A stretch of DNA of 64,000 nucleotides. It comes from Microstegium vimineum. Lineage: Eukaryota; Streptophyta; Magnoliopsida; Poales; Poaceae. The notes under the pieces are model-generated. The model had not been told where the DNA came from, did not search any database, and saw only the letters and a list, made by a program, of their open reading frames with translations. Each line of letters starts with the position of its first letter. Position 1 is the first letter of the stretch. This document shows, one piece after another, positions 12,546 through 21,915 of the stretch. The stretch lies in the NCBI GenBank assembly GCA_022036555.1, contig CM039137.1, positions 8,657,630 to 8,721,629 on the forward strand, in the 5' to 3' direction. The position numbers and the translations under genes are program-made.

Positions 12546-13598
12546 ATGAACCAGCTACTCCGCCCCCAAATGCTGGCCGGCATTTCCCGTTTCCTCACTC
12601 GCCGCCGTCCGCCCTTTCCGCTTGCCACTACCGCCGCCGCAGCAGCCATGTCGTCGTCGTCCACGGCAGCGAACGTCTCCGATCGTCCGATCTCTCCGGA
12701 CACCACCCGCGTGGCCTGGGTGGGGACGGGCGTCATGGGCCAGTCCATGGCTGGCCACCTCCTCTCCGCCGGCTACGCTCTCACCGTCTTCAACCGCACG
12801 GCATCCAAGACCCAGGGCCTCGTCTCCCGCGGCGCCAGCCTCGCGGACAGCCCGCGCGCAGCCGCCTCGGCTGCCGATGTCATCTTCCTCATGGTCGGCT
12901 TCCCCTCCGACGTCCGCTCCACCGCCCTCGATCCATCCACCGGCGCCCTCTCCGGCCTGGCACCAGGCGGTATCCTCGTCGACATGACCACCTCCGACCC
13001 CACCCTCGCCGCCGAGATAGCCGCGGCCGCTGCCGCCTCCGGCTGCTCGGCCGTCGACGCCCCCGTCTCCGGCGGCGACCGAGGGGCCCGCAACGCCGCC
13101 CTCTCCATCTTCGCCGGCGGAGACGCCACCGTCGTTGCTCGCCTGGCGCCGCTCTTCAAGCTCATGGGAAACGCGCTGTACATGGGCGGGCCCGGCGCGG
13201 GGCAGCGCGCGAAGCTGGGCAACCAGATCGCCATCGCGTCCACCATGGTGGGGCTCGTGGAGGGCATGGTGTACGCGCACAAGGCCGGGCTGGACGTGGC
13301 CAAGTGGCTGGAGGCCATCTCCACCGGCGCGGCGGGGTCCAAGTCGCTGGAACTGTACGGGAAGCGGATCCTGGAGAGGGATATGGCGGCTGGCTTCTAT
13401 GTCCGGCACTTCGTGAAGGACCTCGGTATCTGCCTGTCGGAATGCCAGGCCATGGGGCTGTCGCTGCCGGGGCTAGCTCTCGCTCAACAGCTGTACGTGT
13501 CGCTGATCGCGCACGGCGAGGGCGGGCTTGGTACACAGGCGCTCATACTGGCCGTCGAGCGGCTGAACAACACCAGCCTCGAGAAGAAGGACGAATGA
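12546..13598 (+). CDS. 3-hydroxyisobutyrate dehydrogenase-like protein (GLYR/HIBADH superfamily)
   Basis: An intact, intronless frame of 350 residues from 12546; another in-frame ATG at 12504 would add 14. The family uses NAD(P) to oxidise or reduce short hydroxyacids and semialdehydes. This member resembles the plant probable 3-hydroxyisobutyrate dehydrogenase-like group, whose exact substrate is not settled. Seen in order: an arginine- and alanine-rich leader without early acidic residues (about 1-45), suggesting a mitochondrial or plastid target; the Rossmann dinucleotide motif GTGVMG at 60-65; VDMTTSDP; the substrate motif DAPVSGGDRGA; and the catalytic lysine in AKLGNQ at about 223, followed by the helical domain with STGAAGSKS and GFYVRHFVKDLGI. 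Length and all key residues fit the family. The start at 12546 is preferred because the leader MNQLLRPQ... looks like a presequence. Coding GC is very high, as in many grass genes. No neighbour shares the pathway. Confidence 0.9.
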   Translation: MNQLLRPQMLAGISRFLTRRRPPFPLATTAAAAAMSSSSTAANVSDRPISPDTTRVAWVGTGVMGQSMAGHLLSAGYALTVFNRTASKTQGLVSRGASLADSPRAAASAADVIFLMVGFPSDVRSTALDPSTGALSGLAPGGILVDMTTSDPTLAAEIAAAAAASGCSAVDAPVSGGDRGARNAALSIFAGGDATVVARLAPLFKLMGNALYMGGPGAGQRAKLGNQIAIASTMVGLVEGMVYAHKAGLDVAKWLEAISTGAAGSKSLELYGKRILERDMAAGFYVRHFVKDLGICLSECQAMGLSLPGLALAQQLYVSLIAHGEGGLGTQALILAVERLNNTSLEKKDE

Positions 13599-16013
13599 AA
13601 GGCCCCAGGTTCCAGCTCTGATGAACTTGTGGGAAACTTTGCTTGGTGCAAGTATGCAAGATGGAGGTGAATGTTAAGTTGTCCCCAGGTTCCAGTTCTA
13701 TAGTTGTTCACTTCTGTAGCAGGCTATACTTTGTTCAAAAAATTGTGCCGGCTTGGATGCTTGCTTAGCTCTACCTGTTTACATTGGCCACGAGTTCAAA
13801 TAAGATTTTGCAAACAATGAGGCATTCCTGACAAAGTTGCATTGGTTTAGTGCCCAATATGCAATGACTCTGTTTAGCTATGGTGATTGAAATACCAGAT
13901 TTAGACGTATAGTTTAGTCTATATTCAGTATGGTTATTACGAAAACATTTCATGGTACTCAGTACTCACCCTTGAATCCTTGATATAGAGTTTAATGAAA
14001 CCTTGTTTTTTATTATCACGTAGCTCGATAGTTTTGATGTTCCTGATAATGGCTTGTGCTATTGAAAGTTTCAACCTCCCTCTGTCCTGTCCTTACCAGT
14101 GATCTGATCCTTCTATCGATGATTGATCATCAAGTGAGCTCAAGCACATCTGGCAAAAATCACTTAGGCTCCTTTCGGGAACATGGGGGAGCAAAACCCA
14201 TGTATGGAAAACCCCCATTAAGAACTAAGATGACGCCCTGTTCGTTTGATCGTTTTGGTGGCTGATAAGCCGGCTGATGTTGTTTTTGGCTGTTTTTCTG
14301 ACCTAGAGTTCAAGTCAGATGAACTTGAACATCTCCAAAAATCAGTTAAAGAGTCTAAGTCAGATAATCGTGCAATGTTTGGCCTTGCTTAGCCAGAGCC
14401 AAGTTGGTTCTCTGCTGGGGCAACATTGAAAAATTGAGCTTGCGCAGGCAGCATGGCCTCAGGTGAGGCTAACCTTGCCTGTTTTGGCAAGCCAATTTGG
14501 CTCTCCTGGGTCACATGAAAAACTCATTTAAGGCTTGTTTGACATGGATTGAGGTGGATACCAAACATGTCCTTACATGAAAACTGAGGCAACAATGCAA
14601 GGATCCAAACATGGTTTTCTCTTCCATAAAAAAAAACATGGTTTTCTCTTTATTGGCAAACACAGCCTAAGAGCATTTCCAAGAGTTTGCTATCTTAATT
14701 TAGCATCCATATATTATTGGCAAAATAAGAAAAAAATAGCCTCCAACAGTTTGGCAAAACAACTTAGCATCAATAGCAACTTGGCATATCTTCTCTTCTC
14801 ACGTGTAAATATGTCAACCGGAGACAGTTTGGCACTACCTCTTCTCCCACCACCGTCTCTTCTCCTGAAAAAAAAAAGAGTCTTGTGTTCCTTGTTTTTC
14901 ATTTTGCCAAGTCTAAAATAGCAAATTATTGAAGATGAACTATTTTTTTACCATATTGTTTTGGGAGTTAGGAAAATACAAGATTTACCAAATGAAATAT
15001 AGCAAACTTTTAACAAAATTGTATCACCAAATGGTAAATTATGATTTTTCCTTGCTGGGCATTACCGAATCATTGCACTTTCTTCTAGGTGCAGAGACAA
15101 TATACGAACTACATATATACCAAAAAATTCTACCAAATGCTGTACATATTTTTAAGAAATATTGTGAAGACTGAAGAGCGAAGAGGAGAAGAACTGAAAC
15201 TAAACACCATGTCATTGGTGCCAGTATAAATTTAAATGAGAGTGAATAGAATCATATTCAGCAAAGGCTAGTAGTTGTCCACAGAAATACTTTCAAAATG
15301 TCATTATATCATGGCAGTACAATATCGCAAGTAGCATATCGTGATGTAATAGTTTTATGTGAAAAATATAGGAAATGAAACTATCATCAGGAATAGATGA
15401 TGGCACCATAAAGTGATACAATCAGAAAATAAATTACCAAACATTCAGAGTTTGTCCTCCGTATTCAATCAGAGGTGTGACCTGCTCCTTCAGCCCCTTC
15501 CTCTTGCGGATGTCCAAGACAAGGTTAACATGTATGTGTACCAGGCTCTAGAGGGGGTCTATAGCCTGTACACAAAGACATCATTTCCCAGTGGTGGCAA
15601 TGCCTGGCCAGAGGTTGCGGCCGTCAGGGTGCTTGTGTGAACCCAACCAGATTAAGGAAACATCTGTCCAGCTTGTTTTTCAGTTTGCACAGACACCCAA
15701 CTGTCAACCACTACAAAGCACCATCAATTAGACGAAGTGCAGCTGTGTGACCTCAGAAGAAAAATCAGTCAATGTTGATAAGGTATCCATTTCCATCTCT
15801 CTCACCATTATAACCCTTGACTGACTAGTCACTCGTCTTAAAAGAGACATACCAGTGGATTTGATTGTAATACCACGTTCTGCATCATCTGCACGAGTAT
15901 CACTCATTCGAACATCACCGGCACATCCTGGGATATAATAATCTCAGCAGCTGCGACAAAGGAATCCTTAAGTGTAGGCCAAGGATGAATATATAAGTAA
16001 ATCACATCACCCT
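13599..16013. other. Intergenic region with MITE fragments
   Basis: No supported gene. Around 14229-14300 is one end of a common grass MITE (CCTGTTCGTTTGATCG... GGCTGATAAGCCGG), related to copies at 16850, 30030, 30827 and 31350. The remainder is AT-rich. Confidence 0.45.
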
Positions 16014-16022
16014 TAGATGTTC

Positions 16023-16818
16023 GGGAGCGTATGCTATGAAAATAAGGAGTTGTGCAAACTATGCAAACTCTAATCTAAACCATTAGACTCTAATCCGATG
16101 GTTAGTGGTAAAGGTGGGTTATTTTAGCACTTGAACCCTCCCACCATCCCATCTAATCCAAGATTTTGCAACCACAGACCCATCCCCATCGTCTGTATGG
16201 CTGTGCCACCGTCGCCGCCATCCCTCGTGTTCGTATACAACGCGGTTCACTCGAGAAGACAATCAAGGAGTTTGACGCAGCAGCCGCCGGAACCCGCGTC
16301 GGAGGCCTCCGCGGACGGCAGCGGCCCGGCCTCAGCGAAGAGCGCGGCGACGACGACCCCAAATAGTTGCTTGTCTTTGGCTGTATATTGCCGGCCGGAC
16401 GTTTCTTTGGCTGTATATTGACCGATCAAATCAGCCGGCCGGCCGTCCACGTACGTACGTGAACATGCTGCACTAGTATTCTGCTAGCATTGGAGACCGC
16501 TGTGATGTACTCCGTACGTGCTTGTGAACACCCAACATTGGAGACCGCGTATATGCATGTCAGGTTGCCAGGCACTACGAGACGCGCCTTGAGGCTGTAT
16601 CGCACCGTACGAACGTGAGGGACGGCGGCGGCATACAGAGTTACAGACGATGGGGTTGGGGCCGTGATTGAAAAATTTTAGATTAGATGGGAACGGTGGA
16701 AGGGTTTAAGTGCTAAAATAAACCACCTTTACCTTTAACCATCGGATTAGAGTCTAGTGGTCTAGATTAGAGTTTGCATAGTTTGCACAACTCTTTAGTT
16801 TTCATAGCATACGCTCGC
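16023..16818. mobile_element. Nonautonomous Mutator-like element (Pack-MULE)
   Basis: The element is bounded by long terminal inverted repeats of about 135-145 bp (16023-about 16160 and about 16675-16818). The outer ends are GGGAGCGTATGCTATGAAAA on the left and, inverted, GCGAGCGTATGCTATGAAAA on the right. It is flanked by a perfect 9-bp target duplication TAGATGTTC (16014-16022 and 16819-16827). Long inverted repeats with a 9-bp duplication define Mutator-like elements. There is no transposase inside, so it needs one in trans. The 500-bp interior is much more GC-rich than the arms and has overlapping open frames (16131-16450), the pattern of a captured gene fragment. I cannot name the donor gene. 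Confidence 0.85.
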
Positions 16819-17369
16819 TAGATGTTCAGCTGGTAGTTTCTGCAGTTGATAAGTCGGCTGACGTTGTTTTGTTATGAGAGAAAAATATTATACCATGACT
16901 AATAAAACCGGACTGATAAGTTTAAGCAAATAGGGACAAACATATTATGAATTTGCGCTTGAATGGAATACATAAGGTCAAGACTTTGAAGTACTAAACA
17001 AATATGAAAGTCAAGTGCATATAACATTGAAAAAACGAAGAACATGTGACTTGGTGCAGCGATTTAGGCCTCTTTTGGAGGGGCTTCTTCCGGGTCCGAC
17101 TCCTTATTAGTATTGTAGTAGAGCAAAATAAAAAGAAAAGCTCCGAATATGCAGTTCATCCGGTTCCTTTTACTAGTTCAGTTTTGCCGGTGTCGAAACC
17201 ATTTTTCTCCTTGCTACAGTGTCGAGCAGTGTTGTACAATGCTTTTAGGAGCTAGAGCTGGAGCACTTAGAAGCCACACTAAACGGGGCTTATAGTTTTT
17301 CAAATATTAGCCTATGCATGAAAATCCGCCAGCTCCATCAGTGAAGGTTAATATCAAGGCAACACTGAG

Positions 17370-17509
17370 AGGGTGTTTGGATCTAAAAACTAATCATTAA
17401 CCTAAGTTTTTAATTTTAATATCAATTAGGAAGCTTAAACATGGCTAATTTAGGGTTAATAAGAGCTAAATGATTAGTTTTTAAGCCCTTGTGATCCAAA
17501 CAAACACTA
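17370..17509. mobile_element. MITE, about 140 bp
   Basis: Inverted ends GGTGTTTGGATCTAAAAACT (left) and AGTTTTTAAG...GATCCAAACAAACACT (right) enclose a short AT-rich core, with AACTAATCATT mirrored inside. The size and AT-rich palindromic form are typical of MITEs. The superfamily is not certain because I cannot define a clean target duplication. Confidence 0.6.
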
Positions 17510-17644
17510 AATAGAAAAGATAATGTGACCGTGTAACATGAAAGTTTTGAGCTAGAAAAAACACTTTTAATATATAAGTTTTTCGCGATGGCAAGTCTCT
17601 GGATTATCGTTTGAAAAAAAAAAGAAGATTTGTATATAAAGGCA

Positions 17645-18439
17645 TGTTTGGTTTCTAGCCATAGTTTACCACAACTAATATTAGGTGTGGCTAGTAAATT
17701 GCTTGTCATACTTTACCATGCCAAAGAGAATCTTGCCACACTTTTGTACTCTATGACATAGGGATAAAAACGGATCGGTTCGGTGCAGATAATAGTTTTC
17801 CCGTATCCTAATCATATTTTTTAATCCAATTCGGAGCGGGTCGGATATTATACAGTTTCGGATACAAAAGTGATTTTTTAGGACATCAGAAATGGTACGT
17901 ATTCGAATCGTTTTTGGAGTGGAAGTGGACTTCTCTAAGTAGGATATATGTGCTTACATGTTATTTTTCATTGATGAGAAACAATTCATTATATGTCATT
18001 TATGCTTAATAAACAATAAAAATAAATCAATAACTATGTGTATATACTACAATATAACAATGCTAGTGTCATGAGTTAAGATGACATGTACTCTTACGTT
18101 TGAGCTCCTTAAAATATTCGGATTATCCTATTAGAAGCATCGGATAATCCATATCCACCGGATTTCATCAATTCTATTTCTCATATCCCATACCAGATCC
18201 ACATATAGTCGGATTCGGATTATCCGTATCTGCACGGATATGAAAAACACTTCTCCATATCCTTAAAATTCGAATCCGGAGCGGATTGGAGTTTAGAATT
18301 ATCCACACCACTTTTACCCTACTATGACATGTGGAGCCTAAAATAATCGTACCTAAACTTAGTTGTTAACGAAACACTTGTCAACTTAATTAAACTTGCC
18401 TAATGTGAATAGTGTCAAACTGTGGCTAGCAACCAAACA
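17645..18439. mobile_element. MITE split by a hAT element
   Basis: The ends TGTTTGGTTTCTAGCCATAG (17645) and CTGTGGCTAGCAACCAAACA (to 18439) are imperfect inverted repeats. Removing the hAT insertion at 17759-18321 and one 8-bp duplication leaves an element of about 224 bp. It ends about 220 bases upstream of the SpoU gene start, so it may contribute to that gene's promoter region. Confidence 0.6.
17759..18321. mobile_element. Nonautonomous hAT element, 563 bp
   Basis: The ends TAGGGATAAAAAC and, inverted, TAGGGTAAAAGTGG resemble the TAGGGATGAAAACGG termini of plant hAT elements. A perfect 8-bp duplication CTATGACA flanks it (17751-17758 and 18322-18329), the hAT hallmark. The interior is rich in GGAT/ATCC palindromic words and has no transposase. 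Confidence 0.85.
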
Positions 18440-18660
18440 GAATTTGTAAAAAATTGAAGGCCTTTTACAGAAAAGAACCCTTTCTGCCATCCCCGCCGCT
18501 GTCGCAGCATTTCGTCGAACGAGTGGCGCGCGCCGCCCACCCCAAACCCCCTCACTCGACACCCGGTCACCCACCCACAAGGCCAACGCAACGGGCCAGC
18601 AGCAAATCCCATCCCGGACCCCCAAAACCCTACACTACCCGTCGCGCCGGCGCCGACGCC

Positions 18661-20325
18661 ATGCTCCACTCTAGCTTGTCCAAATCGCACCCTCTCCCGC
18701 TCCTCGCAGCGGCGTCCTCGCCTCGCCGCACCATCGTCGCCGGCCTCCTCCGCGCCGGCTACCACTCGAAGCATCCAGCCTCTTCAGCCGCGCCTCGTCC
18801 GACCACAACCGCCCGTGCGAGCGCCAGGGCCGCCACGTCCCCGGGCGAACCCCGCTTCGGTCTAGGAGGCAGAGTTTCGTTCTCCACCGCGCCAGATGGG
18901 TCCGCATTGGCTGGCGGCGGGAGGGTGCTTCCCTGGCTTGCTGGCGAGACTGGCAACAGCGGCGCCTTCGTTGCTAGGACTAGCGCTGGCCGATCCTCCT
19001 CGTGGGAGAGCTCCGCGGAGAAGTTCTTCTCGAGAGACGACCAATACGCTCGGAGAGAAGTGTCGGGAGTCAGGATGTCGGACAAGGTAGCGATTAAGGA
19101 TGATGATGATGAGAATAAGGCAATTGACAATCCTGAATGGGGGAGGATGAAGGGAAGGTATCAACGAAGAGAGGTGACTGGAAACAGGATGCCAAACAAG
19201 GTGACAATTAGGAAACAAGAGAATGATGATGAGAATGAGCCAATTGACAATCCCAAATGGGGAAGGATTAAGGACAGGTACCAGCGAGTTGTGGGGAGGG
19301 ATGGAGGGCCCCGTGGTGAGAGGTTTAGGAGCGAGAGATTTGACAAGCCAGATGTGAGGCAGTGGAACAAGCAGGAGAATTGGGGAAGGAAGACAGGGAA
19401 GGAAGCAGAAGAATCATCGATGCCAAAGATGGTGGGGCAAGGAGTTTATGGTGTTGGGCCTGTCCTTGCAGCACTCATGGCTCGGAGGAGGGAATTTTAT
19501 GCATTGTATATACAGGAAAGTATGGATTTGAGCGGGAACAACAAGAAAAGAAAAGATAAGAAGGCAGTTGAGAAAGTTCTACGGATGGCAGAGGAGATCG
19601 GGCTAAAAGTTATTGAAACTTCAAAGCATGATCTTAACATGGTGGTGGATAATCGACCACACCAAGGTGTGGTGCTTGATGCATCACCCTTGGAAATGGT
19701 TAATATAAAGGAGTTAGATCCAGTCAGGGTGGAAGGTGGAAAGGCACCTGTGTGGATAGCCTTGGATGAGATTATGGATCCTCAGAATTTAGGAGCCATT
19801 ATTAGGTCTGCCTACTACTTTGGTGCTCGGGGTGTTGTGTTGTGTGCTAAGAACTCTGCTCCATTAAGTGGAGTAGTGAGCAAAGCTAGTGCAGGTTCTC
19901 TTGAGTTGATTGAGCTACTCTCCTGCAGAAACATGATGCAGTTCTTGTCTTCATCAGCTGAAAATGGTTGGCGAGTCCTTGGTGGTACCATTGCTAACAA
20001 AGCTGTACCTCTATCTGAAGTGGAAATAGGGGTGCCAACTATTCTTGTGATGGGTAGTGAAGGCACTGGTTTGAGACCCCTGGTTGAGCGATCATGCACA
20101 CATCTGGTCAGAATACCTGGAAATGTTGATGTATTTGTTGAAGGAGCAGATGCAGATGCAGATGCAGGGGAAGAAGGTGACAGTTCTTCTAGTAATCAAG
20201 ATTTGAGATCATTCCTTGCGGTGGAGAGTTTGAATGTTAGTGTTGCAGCAGGAGTGCTGCTTTATCATCTGGCTGCAAAAGATGCCTGCCCTGGAAGCGA
20301 TAAGCCTAGTGTTACTCTAATGTAA
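18661..20325 (+). CDS. SpoU/TrmH-family rRNA 2'-O-ribose methyltransferase, organellar (MRM1-like)
   Basis: An intact intronless frame of 554 residues. SpoU enzymes move a methyl group from S-adenosylmethionine to a ribose 2'-hydroxyl in rRNA or tRNA. The MRM1 branch acts on mitochondrial large-subunit rRNA. Seen: a Ser/Arg/Ala-rich leader (about 1-70) like an organelle transit peptide; an acidic, charged central region (about 130-250) with a duplicated 38-40 residue unit; the small substrate-binding domain beginning YGVGPVLAAL at about 263; and the three knot motifs, DPQNLGAIIRSA (373), VMGSEGTGLRPLVE (about 463) and VRIPGN (483) with ESLNVSVAAG (522). An acidic, Ser-rich insert separates the two halves of motif 3, partly encoded by GCAGAT repeats at 20144-20169. 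The frame is open back to an ATG at 18454, but 18661 (context GCCGACGCCATG) starts a cleaner transit peptide. A human- or yeast-type mitochondrial role is inferred; a plastid role is possible. Confidence 0.9.
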   Translation: MLHSSLSKSHPLPLLAAASSPRRTIVAGLLRAGYHSKHPASSAAPRPTTTARASARAATSPGEPRFGLGGRVSFSTAPDGSALAGGGRVLPWLAGETGNSGAFVARTSAGRSSSWESSAEKFFSRDDQYARREVSGVRMSDKVAIKDDDDENKAIDNPEWGRMKGRYQRREVTGNRMPNKVTIRKQENDDENEPIDNPKWGRIKDRYQRVVGRDGGPRGERFRSERFDKPDVRQWNKQENWGRKTGKEAEESSMPKMVGQGVYGVGPVLAALMARRREFYALYIQESMDLSGNNKKRKDKKAVEKVLRMAEEIGLKVIETSKHDLNMVVDNRPHQGVVLDASPLEMVNIKELDPVRVEGGKAPVWIALDEIMDPQNLGAIIRSAYYFGARGVVLCAKNSAPLSGVVSKASAGSLELIELLSCRNMMQFLSSSAENGWRVLGGTIANKAVPLSEVEIGVPTILVMGSEGTGLRPLVERSCTHLVRIPGNVDVFVEGADADADAGEEGDSSSSNQDLRSFLAVESLNVSVAAGVLLYHLAAKDACPGSDKPSVTLM

Positions 20326-20681
20326 GGATACTGTGTGATCCATGCATGTCATAGCTATTATAATTGCCTAATTTAATGCTTCTGCTAATGAATTATTGAT
20401 TTCCCATTTCATGCTTTGATTCTTCTGGTTGAAAATAGAACTTCTGAGATAGGGGTAATGATAATTTCATAATTCTTCGAAAAATACCTTATCTGTTTCT
20501 GATTTGGTTTAGTGGGGTTCCGTACTGCCTGAACTAGTATTCTAAACTGGTCAGTAACTCAGTATGATAATGCATGGAAAAAAGAAATCAACCAAGGTCC
20601 AAGGTGATTTGTTGTTAGTCACTCTGTTCCTTGATATAATTGTGGTGTATTTCACAGCAATAATATTCTATGTTACTGGTG
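20326..20681. other. 3' flank of the SpoU-type gene
   Basis: AT-rich, with no coding signature; it probably contains the 3' untranslated region of the methyltransferase gene. No unique polyadenylation signal can be picked. Confidence 0.4.
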
Positions 20682-20686
20682 GCTAC

Positions 20687-20932
20687 TGTTGGAGTATATG
20701 TATCTAGGCCCATGAGGCCCATGTATGACTGACTATATTGCTCCCTTCTAGGGGTAGCACTCGTGTGTGTGCTCTTGTTCTTTCTTGTCCAGTCTGCAAC
20801 TCCGCTGCGCCGGTAGTTGAGACTGCGGGGGGGGGGGGGGGGGGTGTTGGAGTATATGTATCTAGGCCCATGTATGACTGACTATATTGCTCCCCTTCTA
20901 GGGGTAGCACAGTAATTCTACTCTATTCAGCA
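20687..20932. mobile_element. Very small LTR-like element, 246 bp
   Basis: The block starts TGTTGGAGTATATG and ends TTCAGCA (TG...CA), and is flanked by the 5-bp duplication GCTAC (20682-20686 and 20933-20937). Inside, a direct repeat of 66-74 bp occurs at both ends (20687-20760 and 20845-20910), separated by about 85 bases that include an 18-base G run. TG/CA ends plus a 5-bp duplication are LTR-retrotransposon features, so this may be a terminal-repeat retrotransposon in miniature. The two repeats diverge after GGGGTAGCAC, so a solo copia LTR with an internal tandem duplication is the alternative. Confidence 0.55.
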
Positions 20933-21116
20933 GCTACCTGATCATAGCACATGGTAAAAAGTATTGTGCTCAATCGTTTCAACCTCACAGGCTCACTTCA
21001 TATTATCACCCTTTGGCGTTCAGACTTCAGATTACTGACCCTGTTTATTGCTGAAAGTTTTAACTGTGCCATACTGTAGCTTGAGCCATCAAATCTGTTT
21101 CAGGTAGTTAGTTTGG

Positions 21117-21117
<1 letters not shown>

Positions 21118-21147
<30 letters not shown>
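21118..21147. repeat. Poly-C tract, 30 bases
   Basis: Thirty consecutive cytosines. Together with the G run at 20827-20844 it forms part of an unusual set of long C/G homopolymers in this window. Confidence 0.9.
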
Positions 21148-21148
<1 letters not shown>

Positions 21149-21393
21149 AGGCCAATGACCCAACATTTGCCGCTGGTACCAAAATTGTATAGGTTGCTTG
21201 GCACCATTATAATTTATACGTGGCATTAGCCCTATGGCCATAATTCCACCACTCCTTATCCACACTACGTAACACTAAAGTGTCTAATCTGAGTTATCCA
21301 GCTTTTGTGCTCCATTGTCATTCAATTCATGATGAATGAAATTCAAATGTAGAAGTCATTTGACCTTAATGGTCTCCTTCACGTTGTGTGATA

Positions 21394-21648
21394 TTCCTTC
21401 CATCCGGAAAATAATGCAACTCTATAGCGTAGCACCAAGTCAAACCATTTTGAGTTTGACCAAGTCTACACAAAAAAGTATCAATATTTATGATACCAAA
21501 TATGTTTCATTAGATTTGTCATGATATATATTTTCATAGTATACCTATTCTTTGTTATAAATATTGATAGTCTTTTCTATGAACTTGGTCAAAGTTTATA
21601 AAGTTTGACTAGGGATAGAGCTAGAATTGCATCCTTTCTCAGACAGAG
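21394..21648. mobile_element. Stowaway-like MITE
   Basis: The left end CTTCCATCCGGAAAATAATG and the inverted right end CTGTCTGAGAAAGGATGCAA match the CTCCCTCCGTC-type termini of Stowaway (Tc1/mariner-derived) elements. GCAA-TCTA follows on both sides, and TTTGACCAAGT is mirrored inside as ACTTGGTCAAA. About 255 bp, AT-rich, no coding potential. Confidence 0.65.
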
Positions 21649-21773
21649 CTTGTAATTTTCAGGAATTACAGACATGCTTAGCATGCATAGTTATCTTTTT
21701 CCTTTCTCATGGTATCTGTGTTCCCTAGGGATTCAGTGGCTCTCTAGCTGAGGACTGAGGTACTGCAGTTCAG

Positions 21774-21915
21774 TACTCCCTCTGTTGCAAAATATAAGGC
21801 ATTTTTGACTCGGCGATCTCTCTAAAACTAAACTTTGCCCCTTCGGTTCTCCTATATACTAAATTGTTTGTAGAATCATAAAGTACTTTCATTCTGAATC
21901 AAATTGTATAATTTT
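21774..21915. mobile_element. Truncated Stowaway-like MITE end
   Basis: TACTCCCTCTGTTGCAAAAT begins at 21774, the usual left terminus of a Stowaway-type element. I do not find the matching right end within 500 bases, so it is a fragment. Confidence 0.5.

Noticed and set aside
18454..18660. N-terminal extension of the SpoU frame from ATG 18454
   Set aside because: The 69 extra residues are proline-rich and without a target-peptide character. The ATG at 18661 has a better context, so this is probably 5' untranslated sequence.
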